Under the pieces are notes generated by a model. It saw only the letters and a program-made list of their open reading frames with translations, was not told the DNA's origin and did no database searches. A DNA stretch of 64,000 nucleotides from CALZKI01 sp964567585 (GTDB taxonomy: Bacteria > Bacillota > Clostridia > Lachnospirales > Lachnospiraceae): positions 1 to 64,000 of the forward strand of contig CAZMND010000002.1 in NCBI GenBank assembly GCA_964567585.1. The letters run 5' to 3'. This document shows, piece after piece, positions 45,095-55,203 of this stretch. The position numbers and the translations under genes are program-made. Numbering within the stretch: the stretch's first letter is position 1; every line of letters begins with the position of its first letter.

Positions 45095-46504
45095 ATGAAT
45101 CAATTAACAAATGAAACAAAGTTGCAATATGAGTTTATGGATAAAGCAGCTGTTTATGTAAAAAAATTAGAAGAAGAACTTGGCAGAAAACCTACATGTT
45201 GTGTGACCACTTTCGGTTGTCAGATGAATGCAAGGGATTCGGAAAAATTGGTCGGTATTTTAGAAAATGTAGGCTATGAACTTATAGAAGAAGAAACGGC
45301 AGATTTTGTTATTTACAATACCTGTACGGTTCGTGACAACGCAAATCAACGAGTTTACGGACGTCTTGGAGCACTCCAGCCGCAGAAAAAGAAAAATCCT
45401 TACAAAAAAATTGCACTTTGCGGTTGTATGATGCAGGAACCATCTGTAATTGAAAAATTGAGAAAAAGCTATCGTTTTGTGGATTTGATTTTCGGTACAC
45501 ATAACATTTATAAATTTGCCGAATTGCTGGTAAGAATGTTTGAAGCGGACGGTATGGTAATAGATATCTGGGAAGATACGGATAAAATTGTAGAAGATTT
45601 ACCTGTAGAAAGAAAATTTGCATTCAAATCCGGAATCAATATTATGTTTGGCTGTAATAATTTCTGCAGCTACTGTATTGTACCGTATGTTCGCGGAAGA
45701 GAAAGAAGCCGTGAGCCAAAGGATATTATCAGGGAAATTGAAAGTCTTGTAAAAGATGGTGTCGTGGAAATTATGCTCCTTGGACAAAACGTAAATTCCT
45801 ATGGTAAAAATCTGGAAAACCCGATGACTTTTGCTCAGCTTTTACAGGAAATTGAAAAAATTGAAGGTCTTCAGAGAATTCGTTTTATGACTTCCCATCC
45901 AAAGGATTTGTCTGATGAACTGATTGAAGTGATGAAAAACTCCAAGAAAATCTGCAGACATTTGCATTTGCCGCTTCAGTCCGGTTCAAGCCGTATTTTA
46001 AGTGCTATGAATCGCCGTTACGACAAAGAAAAATACGTGGAATTGGCATTGAAAATCCGTAAGGAAATTCCGGATATCGCACTGACTACAGATATTATGG
46101 TTGGTTTTCCGGGAGAAACCGATGAGGATGTGAATGATACCATTGATGTAATTAAAAAAGTGCAGTATGAAAATGCCTTTACGTTTATTTATTCCAAACG
46201 TACGGGAACGCCGGCTGCGGCTATGGAAAATCAAGTGCCGGAGACGATAGTAAAAAGGAATTTTGACCGTGTTTTAAGCACGGTACAGGAGATGGCAAGA
46301 GAAAGAGTCAGTCTTTTAGAAGGAAAAACGATGTCGGCACTTGTGGAAGAAATGAACGAACACGATTCGTCCCTTGTAACGGGAAGATTATCCAACAACA
46401 TTATTGTACATTTCCCGGGTGATGAAAGCTTAGTTGGTTCCATTGTAGATGTTGTACTGGATGAGTGTCATGGATTTTATTATGTAGGACATATGGCGAA
46501 ATAA
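45095..46504 (+). CDS. miaB: tRNA-2-methylthio-N6-dimethylallyladenosine synthase MiaB
   Basis: Radical-SAM methylthiotransferase that converts i6A37 to ms2i6A37 in tRNAs reading UNN codons. 469 residues with three domains: an N-terminal MTTase domain with cluster cysteines (TTFGCQMNARDSEKLVG, NTCTVRDNANQR, CGCMMQ), a radical-SAM domain with CNNFCSYCIVPYVRGRERSR, and a C-terminal TRAM domain. MiaB sits upstream of mutS-mutL-miaA, the same pathway grouping as in many Clostridia, with MiaA making its substrate. A terminator follows. Confidence 0.96.
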   Translation: MNQLTNETKLQYEFMDKAAVYVKKLEEELGRKPTCCVTTFGCQMNARDSEKLVGILENVGYELIEEETADFVIYNTCTVRDNANQRVYGRLGALQPQKKKNPYKKIALCGCMMQEPSVIEKLRKSYRFVDLIFGTHNIYKFAELLVRMFEADGMVIDIWEDTDKIVEDLPVERKFAFKSGINIMFGCNNFCSYCIVPYVRGRERSREPKDIIREIESLVKDGVVEIMLLGQNVNSYGKNLENPMTFAQLLQEIEKIEGLQRIRFMTSHPKDLSDELIEVMKNSKKICRHLHLPLQSGSSRILSAMNRRYDKEKYVELALKIRKEIPDIALTTDIMVGFPGETDEDVNDTIDVIKKVQYENAFTFIYSKRTGTPAAAMENQVPETIVKRNFDRVLSTVQEMARERVSLLEGKTMSALVEEMNEHDSSLVTGRLSNNIIVHFPGDESLVGSIVDVVLDECHGFYYVGHMAK

Positions 46505-46570
46505 TCGGATTTAATTTTGCAAAATCTTGTATATTTTGACATTGAAAATGCATAAATAAAGGAATAATAT

Positions 46571-46608
46571 AAAACTCGTGTGGATGTAAAAATTCATACG
46601 AGTTTTTT
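46571..46608 (+). terminator. Rho-independent terminator after miaB
   Basis: A 15-bp stem (46571-46585 with 46592-46606, two G-U pairs), a 6-base loop and a T6 tract (46603-46608). It separates miaB from the SulP gene. Confidence 0.9.
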
Positions 46609-46629
46609 ACATATATGAGGAGAAAAACA

Positions 46630-48279
46630 ATGGAAAAACTAAAACCAAAGTTGTTTTCGGTTATGAAAACATACACAAAAGAGCAATTTGTTAAAGATAT
46701 TATTGCCGGAATAATTGTTGCTATCATAGCGCTGCCTTTGTCAATCGCTTTAGCGCTTGCTTCGGGTGTCACACCAGAAAAAGGTATTTACACAGCGATT
46801 ATTGCAGGATTTTTGATTTCCTTCTTCGGAGGAAGCAGGGTACAGATTTCCGGGCCTACAGCGGCTTTTGCCACCATCGTGGCGGGGATTGTAGCTGAAA
46901 ACGGTATGGATGGCTTGATTGTTGCAACCATTTTAGCCGGTATTATTTTGATTTTGATGGGCTTATTAAAACTCGGAAGTTTGATTAAGTTTATTCCATA
47001 CACCATCACAACAGGATTCACATCCGGTATTGCCATTACGATTGTGGTAGGACAGATAAAATCCTTTCTGGGACTAACAACAGATCCAAATGTTAATGCC
47101 ATTGAAACTGTTGAAAAAATCGAAGAAGTCATTCATCACATCGGAACAATTAACTGGTCTGCGGTGATTGTAGGTGTTGTTTGTCTTGCAATTTTGATTA
47201 TCTGGCCGATGTTGCCGGGATTTTTAAAGAAAATACCGGGTTCGCTTGTAGCGGTATTTGTGGGAATTTTTATGGTTTCCGGGCTTAAAATGGAAGTGAA
47301 AACTATTGGCGAGTTATATACAATTACATCAGATTTGCCAAAATTCCGGTTGCCTGAGTTTTCATTTGCGACAATCAGCAACGTACTTCCTGATGCTTTT
47401 ACCATTGCGATTTTGGCAGCAATTGAATCTTTGCTTTCCTGTGTGGTTGCAGACAGTATGGTAAACAGCCGTCATCGTTCCAATATGGAACTTGTTGCGC
47501 AAGGGATTGGTAACGTGGGAAGTGCTTTGTTTGGCGGTATTCCGGCCACAGGTGCCATTGCAAGAACTGCTGCCAACGTAAAAAATGGCGGCAGAACACC
47601 GATTTCCGGTATGGTACATTCGGTTGTATTGTTATTGATTTTGGTTGTTTTAATGCCTTATGCGGGATTGATTCCAATGCCGACAATTGCAGCAATTCTG
47701 TTTATGGTTGCATACAATATGTCTGAATGGAAAAAGTTTTTACACTTATGTAAAACAGCACCTAAGAGCGATATTATCGTACTTGTATTAACTTTTGTTC
47801 TTACAGTTATGTTTGATTTGGTTGTGGCAATCGAAGTGGGTATGATTTTGGCAGCTATGTTGTTCATGAAACGTATGAGTGAAGTAACAGAGGTTGAAGG
47901 CTGGAAATACATCGATGATGAAAACGATCCTGACAGTATCAGTTTGAGAGAAGTTCCGAAGAATACCGTTGTGTATGAAATCAGCGGACCTTTATTCTTT
48001 GGTGCGGCAGATAAAATTTTAAACATTAGTTTAAAAGATAAAGAAAATATTTTGATTTTGAGAATGAGAAGTGTGAATGCTATAGATGCAACAGCGATGC
48101 ATTCTTTGGAACAGCTTTATGGCAAATGTAAGAAAAAGAATATCACATTAATATTGAGCCATGTAAATGAACAACCGATGCGTACAATGCAGAAAGCGGG
48201 CTTTGACAAAATCGTTGGAGAAGAGAATTTCTGCGAGCATATCGATGATGCATTAAAACGTGCCGGGGAATTGCAATAA
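46630..48279 (+). CDS. SulP family anion transporter with STAS domain
   Basis: Inner-membrane anion permease of 549 residues. ATG 46630 with a GAGGAG site upstream is preferred over the in-frame ATG 46615, which lies before that site. About 12-14 hydrophobic segments include the SulP pattern ALASGVTPEKGIYTAIIAGF and GGSRVQISGPTAAFATIVAG near the N-terminus, AIESLLSCVVADSM, and GIPATGAIARTAANVKNGGRTP. A C-terminal STAS domain spans about residues 440-549 (VVYEISGPLFFGAADK, LILRMRSVNAIDATAMHSLE). Sulfate or bicarbonate are the likely substrates, but sequence alone does not choose. It is flanked by its own terminators between miaB and mutS. Confidence 0.92.
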   Translation: MEKLKPKLFSVMKTYTKEQFVKDIIAGIIVAIIALPLSIALALASGVTPEKGIYTAIIAGFLISFFGGSRVQISGPTAAFATIVAGIVAENGMDGLIVATILAGIILILMGLLKLGSLIKFIPYTITTGFTSGIAITIVVGQIKSFLGLTTDPNVNAIETVEKIEEVIHHIGTINWSAVIVGVVCLAILIIWPMLPGFLKKIPGSLVAVFVGIFMVSGLKMEVKTIGELYTITSDLPKFRLPEFSFATISNVLPDAFTIAILAAIESLLSCVVADSMVNSRHRSNMELVAQGIGNVGSALFGGIPATGAIARTAANVKNGGRTPISGMVHSVVLLLILVVLMPYAGLIPMPTIAAILFMVAYNMSEWKKFLHLCKTAPKSDIIVLVLTFVLTVMFDLVVAIEVGMILAAMLFMKRMSEVTEVEGWKYIDDENDPDSISLREVPKNTVVYEISGPLFFGAADKILNISLKDKENILILRMRSVNAIDATAMHSLEQLYGKCKKKNITLILSHVNEQPMRTMQKAGFDKIVGEENFCEHIDDALKRAGELQ

Positions 48280-48299
48280 ACGCTATTTTGTGGTAATAT
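48271..48299 (+). promoter_or_regulatory. Possible promoter for the mutS-mutL-miaA operon
   Basis: TTGCAA (48271-48276) and TAATAT (48294-48299) are 17 bp apart, and TGG directly before the latter gives an extended -10. The -35 overlaps the end of the SulP gene. The start site would fall near 48306, inside the first arm of the following terminator hairpin. Confidence 0.4.
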
Positions 48300-48300
48300 A

Positions 48301-48349
48301 TTGAACGGGTATGCACGATGAAAAATGTGCACTCCCGTTCAATTTTTTT
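48301..48349 (+). terminator. Rho-independent terminator after the SulP gene
   Basis: A 16-base arm (48301-48316) pairs with 48327-48342, with two mismatched positions in the middle and a 10-base loop. A T7 tract (48343-48349) follows. The outer part TTGAACGGG/CCCGTTCAA is perfect. Confidence 0.9.
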
Positions 48350-48375
48350 AACTTTAAGAAGAAGGTAAAACCAAA

Positions 48376-51036
48376 ATGCCAGATATCAATATGTCAGAAT
48401 TGACACCAATGATGCAACAATATTTAGAGACAAAAAACGCGTATAAGGATTGTATTCTTTTTTACCGTCTTGGTGATTTTTATGAAATGTTTTTTGAAGA
48501 TGCACAGACTGCTTCCAAGGAACTTGAAATCACATTGACAGGTAAAAACTGCGGTCTTGCTGAGCGTGCGCCGATGTGTGGTGTTCCGTATCATGCGTTG
48601 GAAGGTTATTTGAATAAATTAGTTTCAAAAGGCTACAAAGTAGCAATTTGTGAACAGGTAGAAGATCCAAAACAGGCAAAAGGGATTGTTAAACGAGAAG
48701 TAGTCCGCATTGTTACACCGGGTACCAATACAAATCCACAGGCCATTGATGAACGAAAGAATAATTATATTATGTGTATTACCTATCTGCCGGAAAAAAT
48801 AGGTATTTCCGTGGCAGATGTTACAACGGGCGACTATTTTGTTACAGAAGTGGAATCACTGAAAAAACTGATGGACGAGCTGATGAAGTATTCACCCAGT
48901 GAAATTATTTGTAACGATGCTCTTTTACTAAGTGGCATTGATGTGGAGGATTTACGCGGGAGACTGCGTATATGTGTTAATGCGCTGGAACCACATTATT
49001 TTGATGATGACGCCTGCAAAAAATGTCTGATGAAGCATTTTAAAGTGAATGTTTTAACAGGGCTTGGAATTGAAGATTTCCCGGTTGGAGTGATTGCGGC
49101 GGGAGCTCTTCTGTTATATTTATATGAGACACAAAAAAATGATTTGACACATTTTACGCATTTGGTTCCGTATTTGCCAAGTAAGTTTATGCTTCTTGAC
49201 AGTTCAACAAGACGTAATTTGGAACTTGTGGAAACCTTACGTGAAAAGCAAAAAAGAGGCTCGCTTTTGTGGGTGCTTGATAAGACAAAAACCGCTATGG
49301 GCGGTAGATGTCTTCGAAGCTATATTGAACAGCCTCTGATTGAAAAGGATGAAATCAATGCCCGCCTCGATGCGATTGAAGAATTGAACAAAGATACGGT
49401 ATCAAGAGATGAACTTCGTGAATATTTAAATCCGATTTACGATTTGGAACGTCTCCTTGGCCGAATCAGTTATAAAACAGCCAATCCAAGAGATTTGATT
49501 GCATTTGCATCTTCTTTAAGAATGCTTCCGCATATTAAAACCGTACTTAGTGGCTTTGAAAAGCAGCTTTTGAGCCAAATCAATGAAGAAATAGATGATT
49601 TACAGGATATTTATCATTTGATTGATGATTCCATTACCGAAGAACCGCCGATTCTGGTACGTGAAGGCGGCATAATTAAGGACGGCTTTAATGAATTGAT
49701 TGATAATCTTCGCCGGGCAAAAACAGAAGGAAAAAGCTGGCTTGCCAAATTGGAAGAGGATGACCGTCAAAGAACCGGTATTAAAAATTTAAAAATTAAA
49801 TACAACAAAGTTTTCGGCTACTATTTTGAGGTGACGAATTCCTATAAAGATTTGGTTCCGGAGGATTATATCCGTAAACAGACTTTAGCCAATGCGGAAC
49901 GCTACACAACGCCTCAATTAAAGGAATTGGAAGATACTATTTTGAATGCCGAGGACAAATTAGTTTCCCTGGAATATGAATTGTTCTGTGAAATCAGGGA
50001 TGCCATCGCATGTGAAATTGAGAGAATTCAGAAAACTGCAAAGGCAATTGCAAAACTGGATGTTTTTACATCGCTTTCCTTTGTTTCGGAAAGAAATGGC
50101 TATATCAGACCAAAACTCAATGATAAAGGTGTCATTGATATTAAAGACGGAAGACACCCGGTTGTGGAAAAAATGATTGTCAATGATATGTTTGTATCAA
50201 ATGATACATATTTAGACAACGGAAACAACTGTATTTCCATTATTACAGGACCGAATATGGCCGGAAAATCAACATACATGAGACAGACGGCTTTAATTGT
50301 ACTGATGGCTCAGGTGGGTTGTTTTGTTCCTGCAGCGAAGGCAAATATCGGTATAGTGGACCGCATTTTTACCCGTGTGGGTGCATCCGACGACTTATCA
50401 AGCGGTCAAAGTACCTTTATGGTGGAAATGAACGAGGTTGCCAATATTTTAAGAAATGCAACACCGAACAGTCTGCTTATTTTAGATGAAATTGGACGTG
50501 GAACATCCACTTTTGATGGCTTGAGTATCGCCTGGGCGGTGATTGAACATATCAGTAATCGGAAATTCTTGGGTGCAAAGACTTTATTTGCAACGCATTA
50601 TCATGAACTTACGGAACTGGAAGGGAAAATGAGCAATGTAAACAACTATTGTATTGCCGTAAAAGAAAAAGGAGACGACATCGTCTTTTTACGAAAAATC
50701 GTAAAAGGTGGTGCCGATAAGAGTTACGGTATTCAGGTTGCAAAGCTTGCCGGAGTTCCGGATATTGTAATCAACAGAGCCAAAGAAATCGTTGTGGAAC
50801 TTTGTGACAATGATATTATTGAAAAAATTCAAAACATCACGGTTGGTAATAAAACAGAAACAAAAAAAGTTACATTACCAAAAGATGAGGATTTAGACCA
50901 GTTGTCATTATTTGATACGGTAAAAGATGAAGATATTATAAACGAAATTAAGGAGTTGGATATTTCCAATTTAACTCCGATTGATGCCCTTAACACGTTA
51001 GACCGGTTTAAACGTAAACTTTTAAACCGATGGTAG
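48376..51036 (+). CDS. mutS: DNA mismatch repair protein MutS
   Basis: Mismatch-recognition ATPase of 886 residues, normal length. The mismatch-contacting Phe-X-Glu lies in CILFYRLGDFYEMFFEDA. Walker A GPNMAGKS is at residues 625-632, followed by TYMRQTALIVLMAQVG. Then come RVGASDDLSSGQSTFMVEM, the Walker B region LLILDEIGRGTSTFDGLSIA and FATHYHELTELE. The C-terminal tail keeps a DEDLDQLSLF motif, which matches the beta-clamp binding consensus. It lies 11 bp before mutL. Confidence 0.98.
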   Translation: MPDINMSELTPMMQQYLETKNAYKDCILFYRLGDFYEMFFEDAQTASKELEITLTGKNCGLAERAPMCGVPYHALEGYLNKLVSKGYKVAICEQVEDPKQAKGIVKREVVRIVTPGTNTNPQAIDERKNNYIMCITYLPEKIGISVADVTTGDYFVTEVESLKKLMDELMKYSPSEIICNDALLLSGIDVEDLRGRLRICVNALEPHYFDDDACKKCLMKHFKVNVLTGLGIEDFPVGVIAAGALLLYLYETQKNDLTHFTHLVPYLPSKFMLLDSSTRRNLELVETLREKQKRGSLLWVLDKTKTAMGGRCLRSYIEQPLIEKDEINARLDAIEELNKDTVSRDELREYLNPIYDLERLLGRISYKTANPRDLIAFASSLRMLPHIKTVLSGFEKQLLSQINEEIDDLQDIYHLIDDSITEEPPILVREGGIIKDGFNELIDNLRRAKTEGKSWLAKLEEDDRQRTGIKNLKIKYNKVFGYYFEVTNSYKDLVPEDYIRKQTLANAERYTTPQLKELEDTILNAEDKLVSLEYELFCEIRDAIACEIERIQKTAKAIAKLDVFTSLSFVSERNGYIRPKLNDKGVIDIKDGRHPVVEKMIVNDMFVSNDTYLDNGNNCISIITGPNMAGKSTYMRQTALIVLMAQVGCFVPAAKANIGIVDRIFTRVGASDDLSSGQSTFMVEMNEVANILRNATPNSLLILDEIGRGTSTFDGLSIAWAVIEHISNRKFLGAKTLFATHYHELTELEGKMSNVNNYCIAVKEKGDDIVFLRKIVKGGADKSYGIQVAKLAGVPDIVINRAKEIVVELCDNDIIEKIQNITVGNKTETKKVTLPKDEDLDQLSLFDTVKDEDIINEIKELDISNLTPIDALNTLDRFKRKLLNRW

Positions 51037-51047
51037 GAGGAAAGTAA

Positions 51048-52949
51048 ATGGCTGCAATTCATTTATTGGATCATAATACTATTGATAAAATTGCTGCAGG
51101 TGAAGTAGTAGAAAAGCCTGCAAGTGTGGTAAAAGAATTAGTGGAAAATGCCATTGATGCGGGTGCTACGGCACTTACAATCGAAATTAAAAACGGAGGC
51201 ATTGACTATATCCGTATTACGGACAACGGAACGGGAATTGACAGCAGTGATGTGAAAAATGCATTTCTGCGCCATGCTACCAGTAAAATCGAAAAAGCAG
51301 ATGATTTGCAGTTTGTTACAACTCTGGGTTTCCGCGGCGAAGCTTTGTCAAGTATCAGTGCCGTTGCCAAGGTAGAACTGATTACAAAAACAAAGGATTC
51401 TCTTCTTGGCACCAGATATGTTATTGAAGGAGCGAACGAAGTGGAGTTTTCAGAGGTAGGAGCTCCGAATGGGACAACCATTATTGTCAGAAATTTGTTT
51501 TATAATGTTCCTGCCAGAAGAAAGTTTTTGAATTCACCGATTACAGAAGGTGGCTATATTGCAGATTTAGTAGAGCATATTGCACTTTCAAAACCACATA
51601 TTTCTTTTAAATTTATTAACGGAAGAGACGTGAAATTCCATACCTCCGGAAACGACGATTTGAAAGAAATTGTTTACAGGATTTATGGAAAAGATACGGC
51701 AGATGCGCTTATTCCAATTGATTATAAGTCGGATTTTATGCATATGACCGGCTATTTGGGAAAGCCTGTGTTAAATCGTGGATCCAGAGGCTTTGAAAAT
51801 TATTTTGTAAACGGCAGATATATTAAAAGTAAAGTGATTTCAGGAGCTATCGAAGAAGGATATAAAGAATTTTTAATGCAGCATAAGTTCCCGTTTACGG
51901 TTTTGCATATTGCGACAAAGCCTGAACAGGTAGATGTTAATGTGCATCCTACCAAAATGGATGTGCGAATTACAGGAGAAAGAGATTTTTATGAAGATAT
52001 TAAAACGGCCGTATATCAGGCTTTGAAAGAAAGTGAACTGATACCTGAGTTTTCATTGGTAGAAGAAGAAAAAGAGAAAATTAATTATAAAGATGCCATT
52101 ATTCCGGAACCGTTTGAAGAAAAAAGATTAGAAAATATGCGTGTTTCGGAAGAAAAGACGAAATATTCTGAAAATGGCGAAAAATACGGGAATTTGCAAG
52201 AAAAGTTGCAAAAATGGGAAGAAAACCAGATTTTAGGAGAAGATATAGCACGTCTTTTGGTGAAAAATGAAAAGAAACCTTCAAACAATATTATCAAAGC
52301 AAGAGACCATATAATCGTTGAAAAACCTGTGCAAATGAACTTTTTTGAAGAGAAACTTCTGACAAAGGAAGCCAAGGAAGAATATGAAATTTTAGGTCAG
52401 ATTTTTGATACGTACTGGATGGTTGCATTTAAGGACAAGTTGTATATTATTGACCAGCATGCGGCCCACGAGAAAGTAAAGTATGAAGAGTTTATGAAAA
52501 AATTTGAGGAAAAAGAACTTGTTTCCCAGACCTTGAATCCGCCGATTATTGTTTCATTATCATCTAAAGAGGAAACAGTTTTAAAGACGAATTGGGACAT
52601 TTTCAGCAGTCTTGGTTTTAATATCGAGGAATTCGGCGGCAATGAATATGCTTTAAGATGCGTGCCGCTGGATTTGTACGGACAAAATGAGCAGTCTCTT
52701 TTCTTAAGTGTTTTGGATGAACTTTGCGAGGATGACAATAAAGGCACATTGACCATTGAACAGAAAATTGCCTCTATGTCTTGTAAGGCGGCTGTGAAGG
52801 GGAATAACAAACTGTCCAAAGAAGAGATGATTTCACTTATCGACCAGCTTTTGGAATTAGAAAACCCATACAACTGTCCTCACGGAAGACCGACAATTAT
52901 CTCTATGAGTAAATATGAAATCGAAAAGAAATTTAAGAGAATAGTTTAA
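51048..52949 (+). CDS. mutL: DNA mismatch repair endonuclease MutL
   Basis: 633 residues. The N-terminal GHKL ATPase has KIAAGEVVEKPASVVKELVE, NAIDAGAT, ITDNGTGI and TLGFRGEALSSISAVAKVEL. A variable charged linker (about 340-440) precedes the C-terminal domain. That domain carries the metal-dependent nicking motif DQHA-x2-E-x4-E as DQHAAHEKVKYEEF and the CPHGRPT motif, so this is an endonuclease-type MutL, as expected where no MutH exists. It is co-directional with mutS and miaA in a tight operon. Confidence 0.97.
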   Translation: MAAIHLLDHNTIDKIAAGEVVEKPASVVKELVENAIDAGATALTIEIKNGGIDYIRITDNGTGIDSSDVKNAFLRHATSKIEKADDLQFVTTLGFRGEALSSISAVAKVELITKTKDSLLGTRYVIEGANEVEFSEVGAPNGTTIIVRNLFYNVPARRKFLNSPITEGGYIADLVEHIALSKPHISFKFINGRDVKFHTSGNDDLKEIVYRIYGKDTADALIPIDYKSDFMHMTGYLGKPVLNRGSRGFENYFVNGRYIKSKVISGAIEEGYKEFLMQHKFPFTVLHIATKPEQVDVNVHPTKMDVRITGERDFYEDIKTAVYQALKESELIPEFSLVEEEKEKINYKDAIIPEPFEEKRLENMRVSEEKTKYSENGEKYGNLQEKLQKWEENQILGEDIARLLVKNEKKPSNNIIKARDHIIVEKPVQMNFFEEKLLTKEAKEEYEILGQIFDTYWMVAFKDKLYIIDQHAAHEKVKYEEFMKKFEEKELVSQTLNPPIIVSLSSKEETVLKTNWDIFSSLGFNIEEFGGNEYALRCVPLDLYGQNEQSLFLSVLDELCEDDNKGTLTIEQKIASMSCKAAVKGNNKLSKEEMISLIDQLLELENPYNCPHGRPTIISMSKYEIEKKFKRIV

Positions 52950-52957
52950 GGATTTAT

Positions 52958-53908
52958 ATGAAAAAACAACCGCTTATTATTTTAACAGGGCCTACAGCAG
53001 TGGGAAAAACGGCTCTTTCCATTAAACTTGCAAAAGCAGTAAATGGGGAAATTATTTCCGCAGATTCTATGCAGGTTTACAAAGGGATGGATATTGGTTC
53101 CGCCAAGATTATGCCGCATGAAACGGAAGGTGTAAAGCATCACTTGATTGATGTTTTAGAACCGTCTGAGGAATTTAATATTGTAAAATTTCAGGAACTT
53201 GCGAAAAAGGCTATGGATGATATTTATGCCAAAGGAAAAATTCCCATTATAGCCGGTGGAACCGGGTTTTATATCCAGTCTGTTTTGTATGATATAGATT
53301 TTGATGCAAATGAAGAAAGCAAAGAATACAGAACCTATCTGGAGGGGATTGCGGCTACGGAGGATGGCGAAAAGAGGCTGTATGAAATGTTGAAAGCAGC
53401 AGATCCAAAATCCGCAGAAATCATCCACGAAAACAATGTAAAAAGAGTCATTCGTGCCCTGGAATTTTTCAAAGAAACAGGGACACCGATTTCTGACCAC
53501 AACGAGGAACAACGGCAAAAGGAGTCGCCATATAATTTTTGTTATTTTGTTTTAAACGATGATAGAGAAAAATTGTATCAAAATATTGAAAAGCGTGTGG
53601 ATTTGATGCTTAGTGCAGGACTGTTGGATGAAGTTAAATCGTTACACGAAAAAGGTTATACCAAAGATATGGTTTCCATGCAGGGGCTTGGATATAAAGA
53701 AATATTGGATTATTTTGATGGTGAAATCACTTTGGATAGGGCTCTTTATTTAATAAAAAGAGACACAAGACATTTTGCCAAAAGACAGTTGACATGGTTT
53801 CGTCGCGAAAAGACGGTTACATGGGTAAACAAACCGGAATTTTATTACGATAATCAGCAGATTTTGGACTATATGTTAACAAAATTAAAGGAGAAAGACA
53901 TCCTATGA
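52958..53908 (+). CDS. miaA: tRNA dimethylallyltransferase MiaA
   Basis: Adds the dimethylallyl group to A37 of tRNAs, producing the substrate of MiaB, which is encoded upstream. 316 residues. P-loop GPTAVGKT is at residues 11-18; also present are ISADSMQVYKGMDIGSAK, HHLIDVLEP, AGGTGFYIQSVLY and the C-terminal QGLGYKEILDYFDGE and RDTRHFAKRQLTWFR. It overlaps the next gene by 4 bp. Confidence 0.97.
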   Translation: MKKQPLIILTGPTAVGKTALSIKLAKAVNGEIISADSMQVYKGMDIGSAKIMPHETEGVKHHLIDVLEPSEEFNIVKFQELAKKAMDDIYAKGKIPIIAGGTGFYIQSVLYDIDFDANEESKEYRTYLEGIAATEDGEKRLYEMLKAADPKSAEIIHENNVKRVIRALEFFKETGTPISDHNEEQRQKESPYNFCYFVLNDDREKLYQNIEKRVDLMLSAGLLDEVKSLHEKGYTKDMVSMQGLGYKEILDYFDGEITLDRALYLIKRDTRHFAKRQLTWFRREKTVTWVNKPEFYYDNQQILDYMLTKLKEKDIL

Positions 53909-55203
53909 TACAGACAGAAAGTATAAACAATCTTTTTAAGGAAATGGGAATATCGGATGAAGTCTATGCTTATTCCCAAAAAGTGCTGGATGAATTGAAG
54001 GGTAGATTTGAAGAGATTGATGCAGTTTGCGAATATAATCAGTTAAAGGTTTTGAAAGCACTTCAGGACTGTCGTGTGAGTGAGGCTTGTTTGTATGGTT
54101 CTACCGGTTATGGCTATAACGATATCGGAAGAGATACCTTGGAACAGGTTTACGCTCATATTTTTCACACAGAGGATGCATTGGTACGTCCTCAGATTAC
54201 TTGTGGAACACATGCGTTGGCACTTGCTCTTATGAGTAATTTACGCCCGGGAGATGAACTCTTATCACCGGTAGGAAAACCTTATGATACGTTGGAAGAG
54301 GTTATTGGAATCAGAGAATCCAAAGGTTCATTAAAAGAATATGGTATTTCTTATAAACAGGTGGATTTACTTCCAAATGGTACATTTGACTATGAAAATA
54401 TCAAAAAAGCCATCAATGAAAAAACAAAGCTTGTTACAATCCAGCGTTCAAAAGGTTATCAGACAAGACCGACTTTTTCCGTGAAACAAATCGGCGAATT
54501 GATTGCATTTATCAAAAATATTAAACCGGAAATTATTTGTATGGTGGATAACTGTTACGGTGAATTTGTGGAAACAATAGAACCAAGCGATGTGGGCGCG
54601 GATATGATAGTTGGTTCTTTGATTAAGAATCCGGGCGGTGGTCTGGCACCTATCGGCGGCTATATTGCAGGCAAAAAAGAGTGTGTGGAAAATGCGGCCT
54701 ATCGTCTGACTTCGCCGGGACTTGGAAAAGAAGTGGGTGCATCTTTAGGTGTGTTGGAAAAATTCTACCAGGGCTTGTTTTTGGCACCAACCGTTACATC
54801 CGGTGCCTTAAAAGGTGCGATTTTTGCGGCTGATTTGTATGAAAAATTAGGATATAAGGTGATTCCAAACAGTACGGAATCCAGACATGACATTATTCAG
54901 GCAATTGAATTCGGTACTAAAGAAGGTATGGTTGCTTTTTGTAAAGGCATCCAGGCGGCAGCACCTATTGACAGCTTTGTTACACCGGAGCCATGGGCAA
55001 TGCCTGGGTATGATTCCGACGTAATTATGGCGGCGGGTGCATTTGTATCGGGTTCTTCCATCGAACTGAGCGCGGATGGACCTGTAAAAGAACCATATGC
55101 AGTGTATTTCCAGGGTGGACTCACATGGCATCACGCCAAATTCGGAATGATGAAAACCTTGCAGTCTTTGTTGGATGAAGGGGTAATTTCGAACCTTGTG
55201 TAA
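53905..55203 (+). CDS. Methionine gamma-lyase family PLP enzyme (YnbB / 'aluminium resistance' family)
   Basis: 432-residue PLP-dependent protein of the fold-type I group. Family features are GSTGYGYNDIGRDTLEQVYA near residue 70, TCGTHALALALMSNLRPGD, the cofactor lysine region GSLIKNPGGGLAPIGGYIAG, and the C-terminal HHAKFGM. The family often lies after miaA, as it does in Bacillus (ynbB near miaA-hfq). The name comes from early annotation; the true substrate is unknown, and a C-S lyase activity is only inferred from fold. Confidence 0.9.
   Translation: MIQTESINNLFKEMGISDEVYAYSQKVLDELKGRFEEIDAVCEYNQLKVLKALQDCRVSEACLYGSTGYGYNDIGRDTLEQVYAHIFHTEDALVRPQITCGTHALALALMSNLRPGDELLSPVGKPYDTLEEVIGIRESKGSLKEYGISYKQVDLLPNGTFDYENIKKAINEKTKLVTIQRSKGYQTRPTFSVKQIGELIAFIKNIKPEIICMVDNCYGEFVETIEPSDVGADMIVGSLIKNPGGGLAPIGGYIAGKKECVENAAYRLTSPGLGKEVGASLGVLEKFYQGLFLAPTVTSGALKGAIFAADLYEKLGYKVIPNSTESRHDIIQAIEFGTKEGMVAFCKGIQAAAPIDSFVTPEPWAMPGYDSDVIMAAGAFVSGSSIELSADGPVKEPYAVYFQGGLTWHHAKFGMMKTLQSLLDEGVISNLV

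Noticed and set aside
45260..45787. Several overlapping minus-strand frames within miaB.
   Set aside because: They lie wholly inside a well-conserved gene, lack ribosome sites and show no recognisable family pattern.
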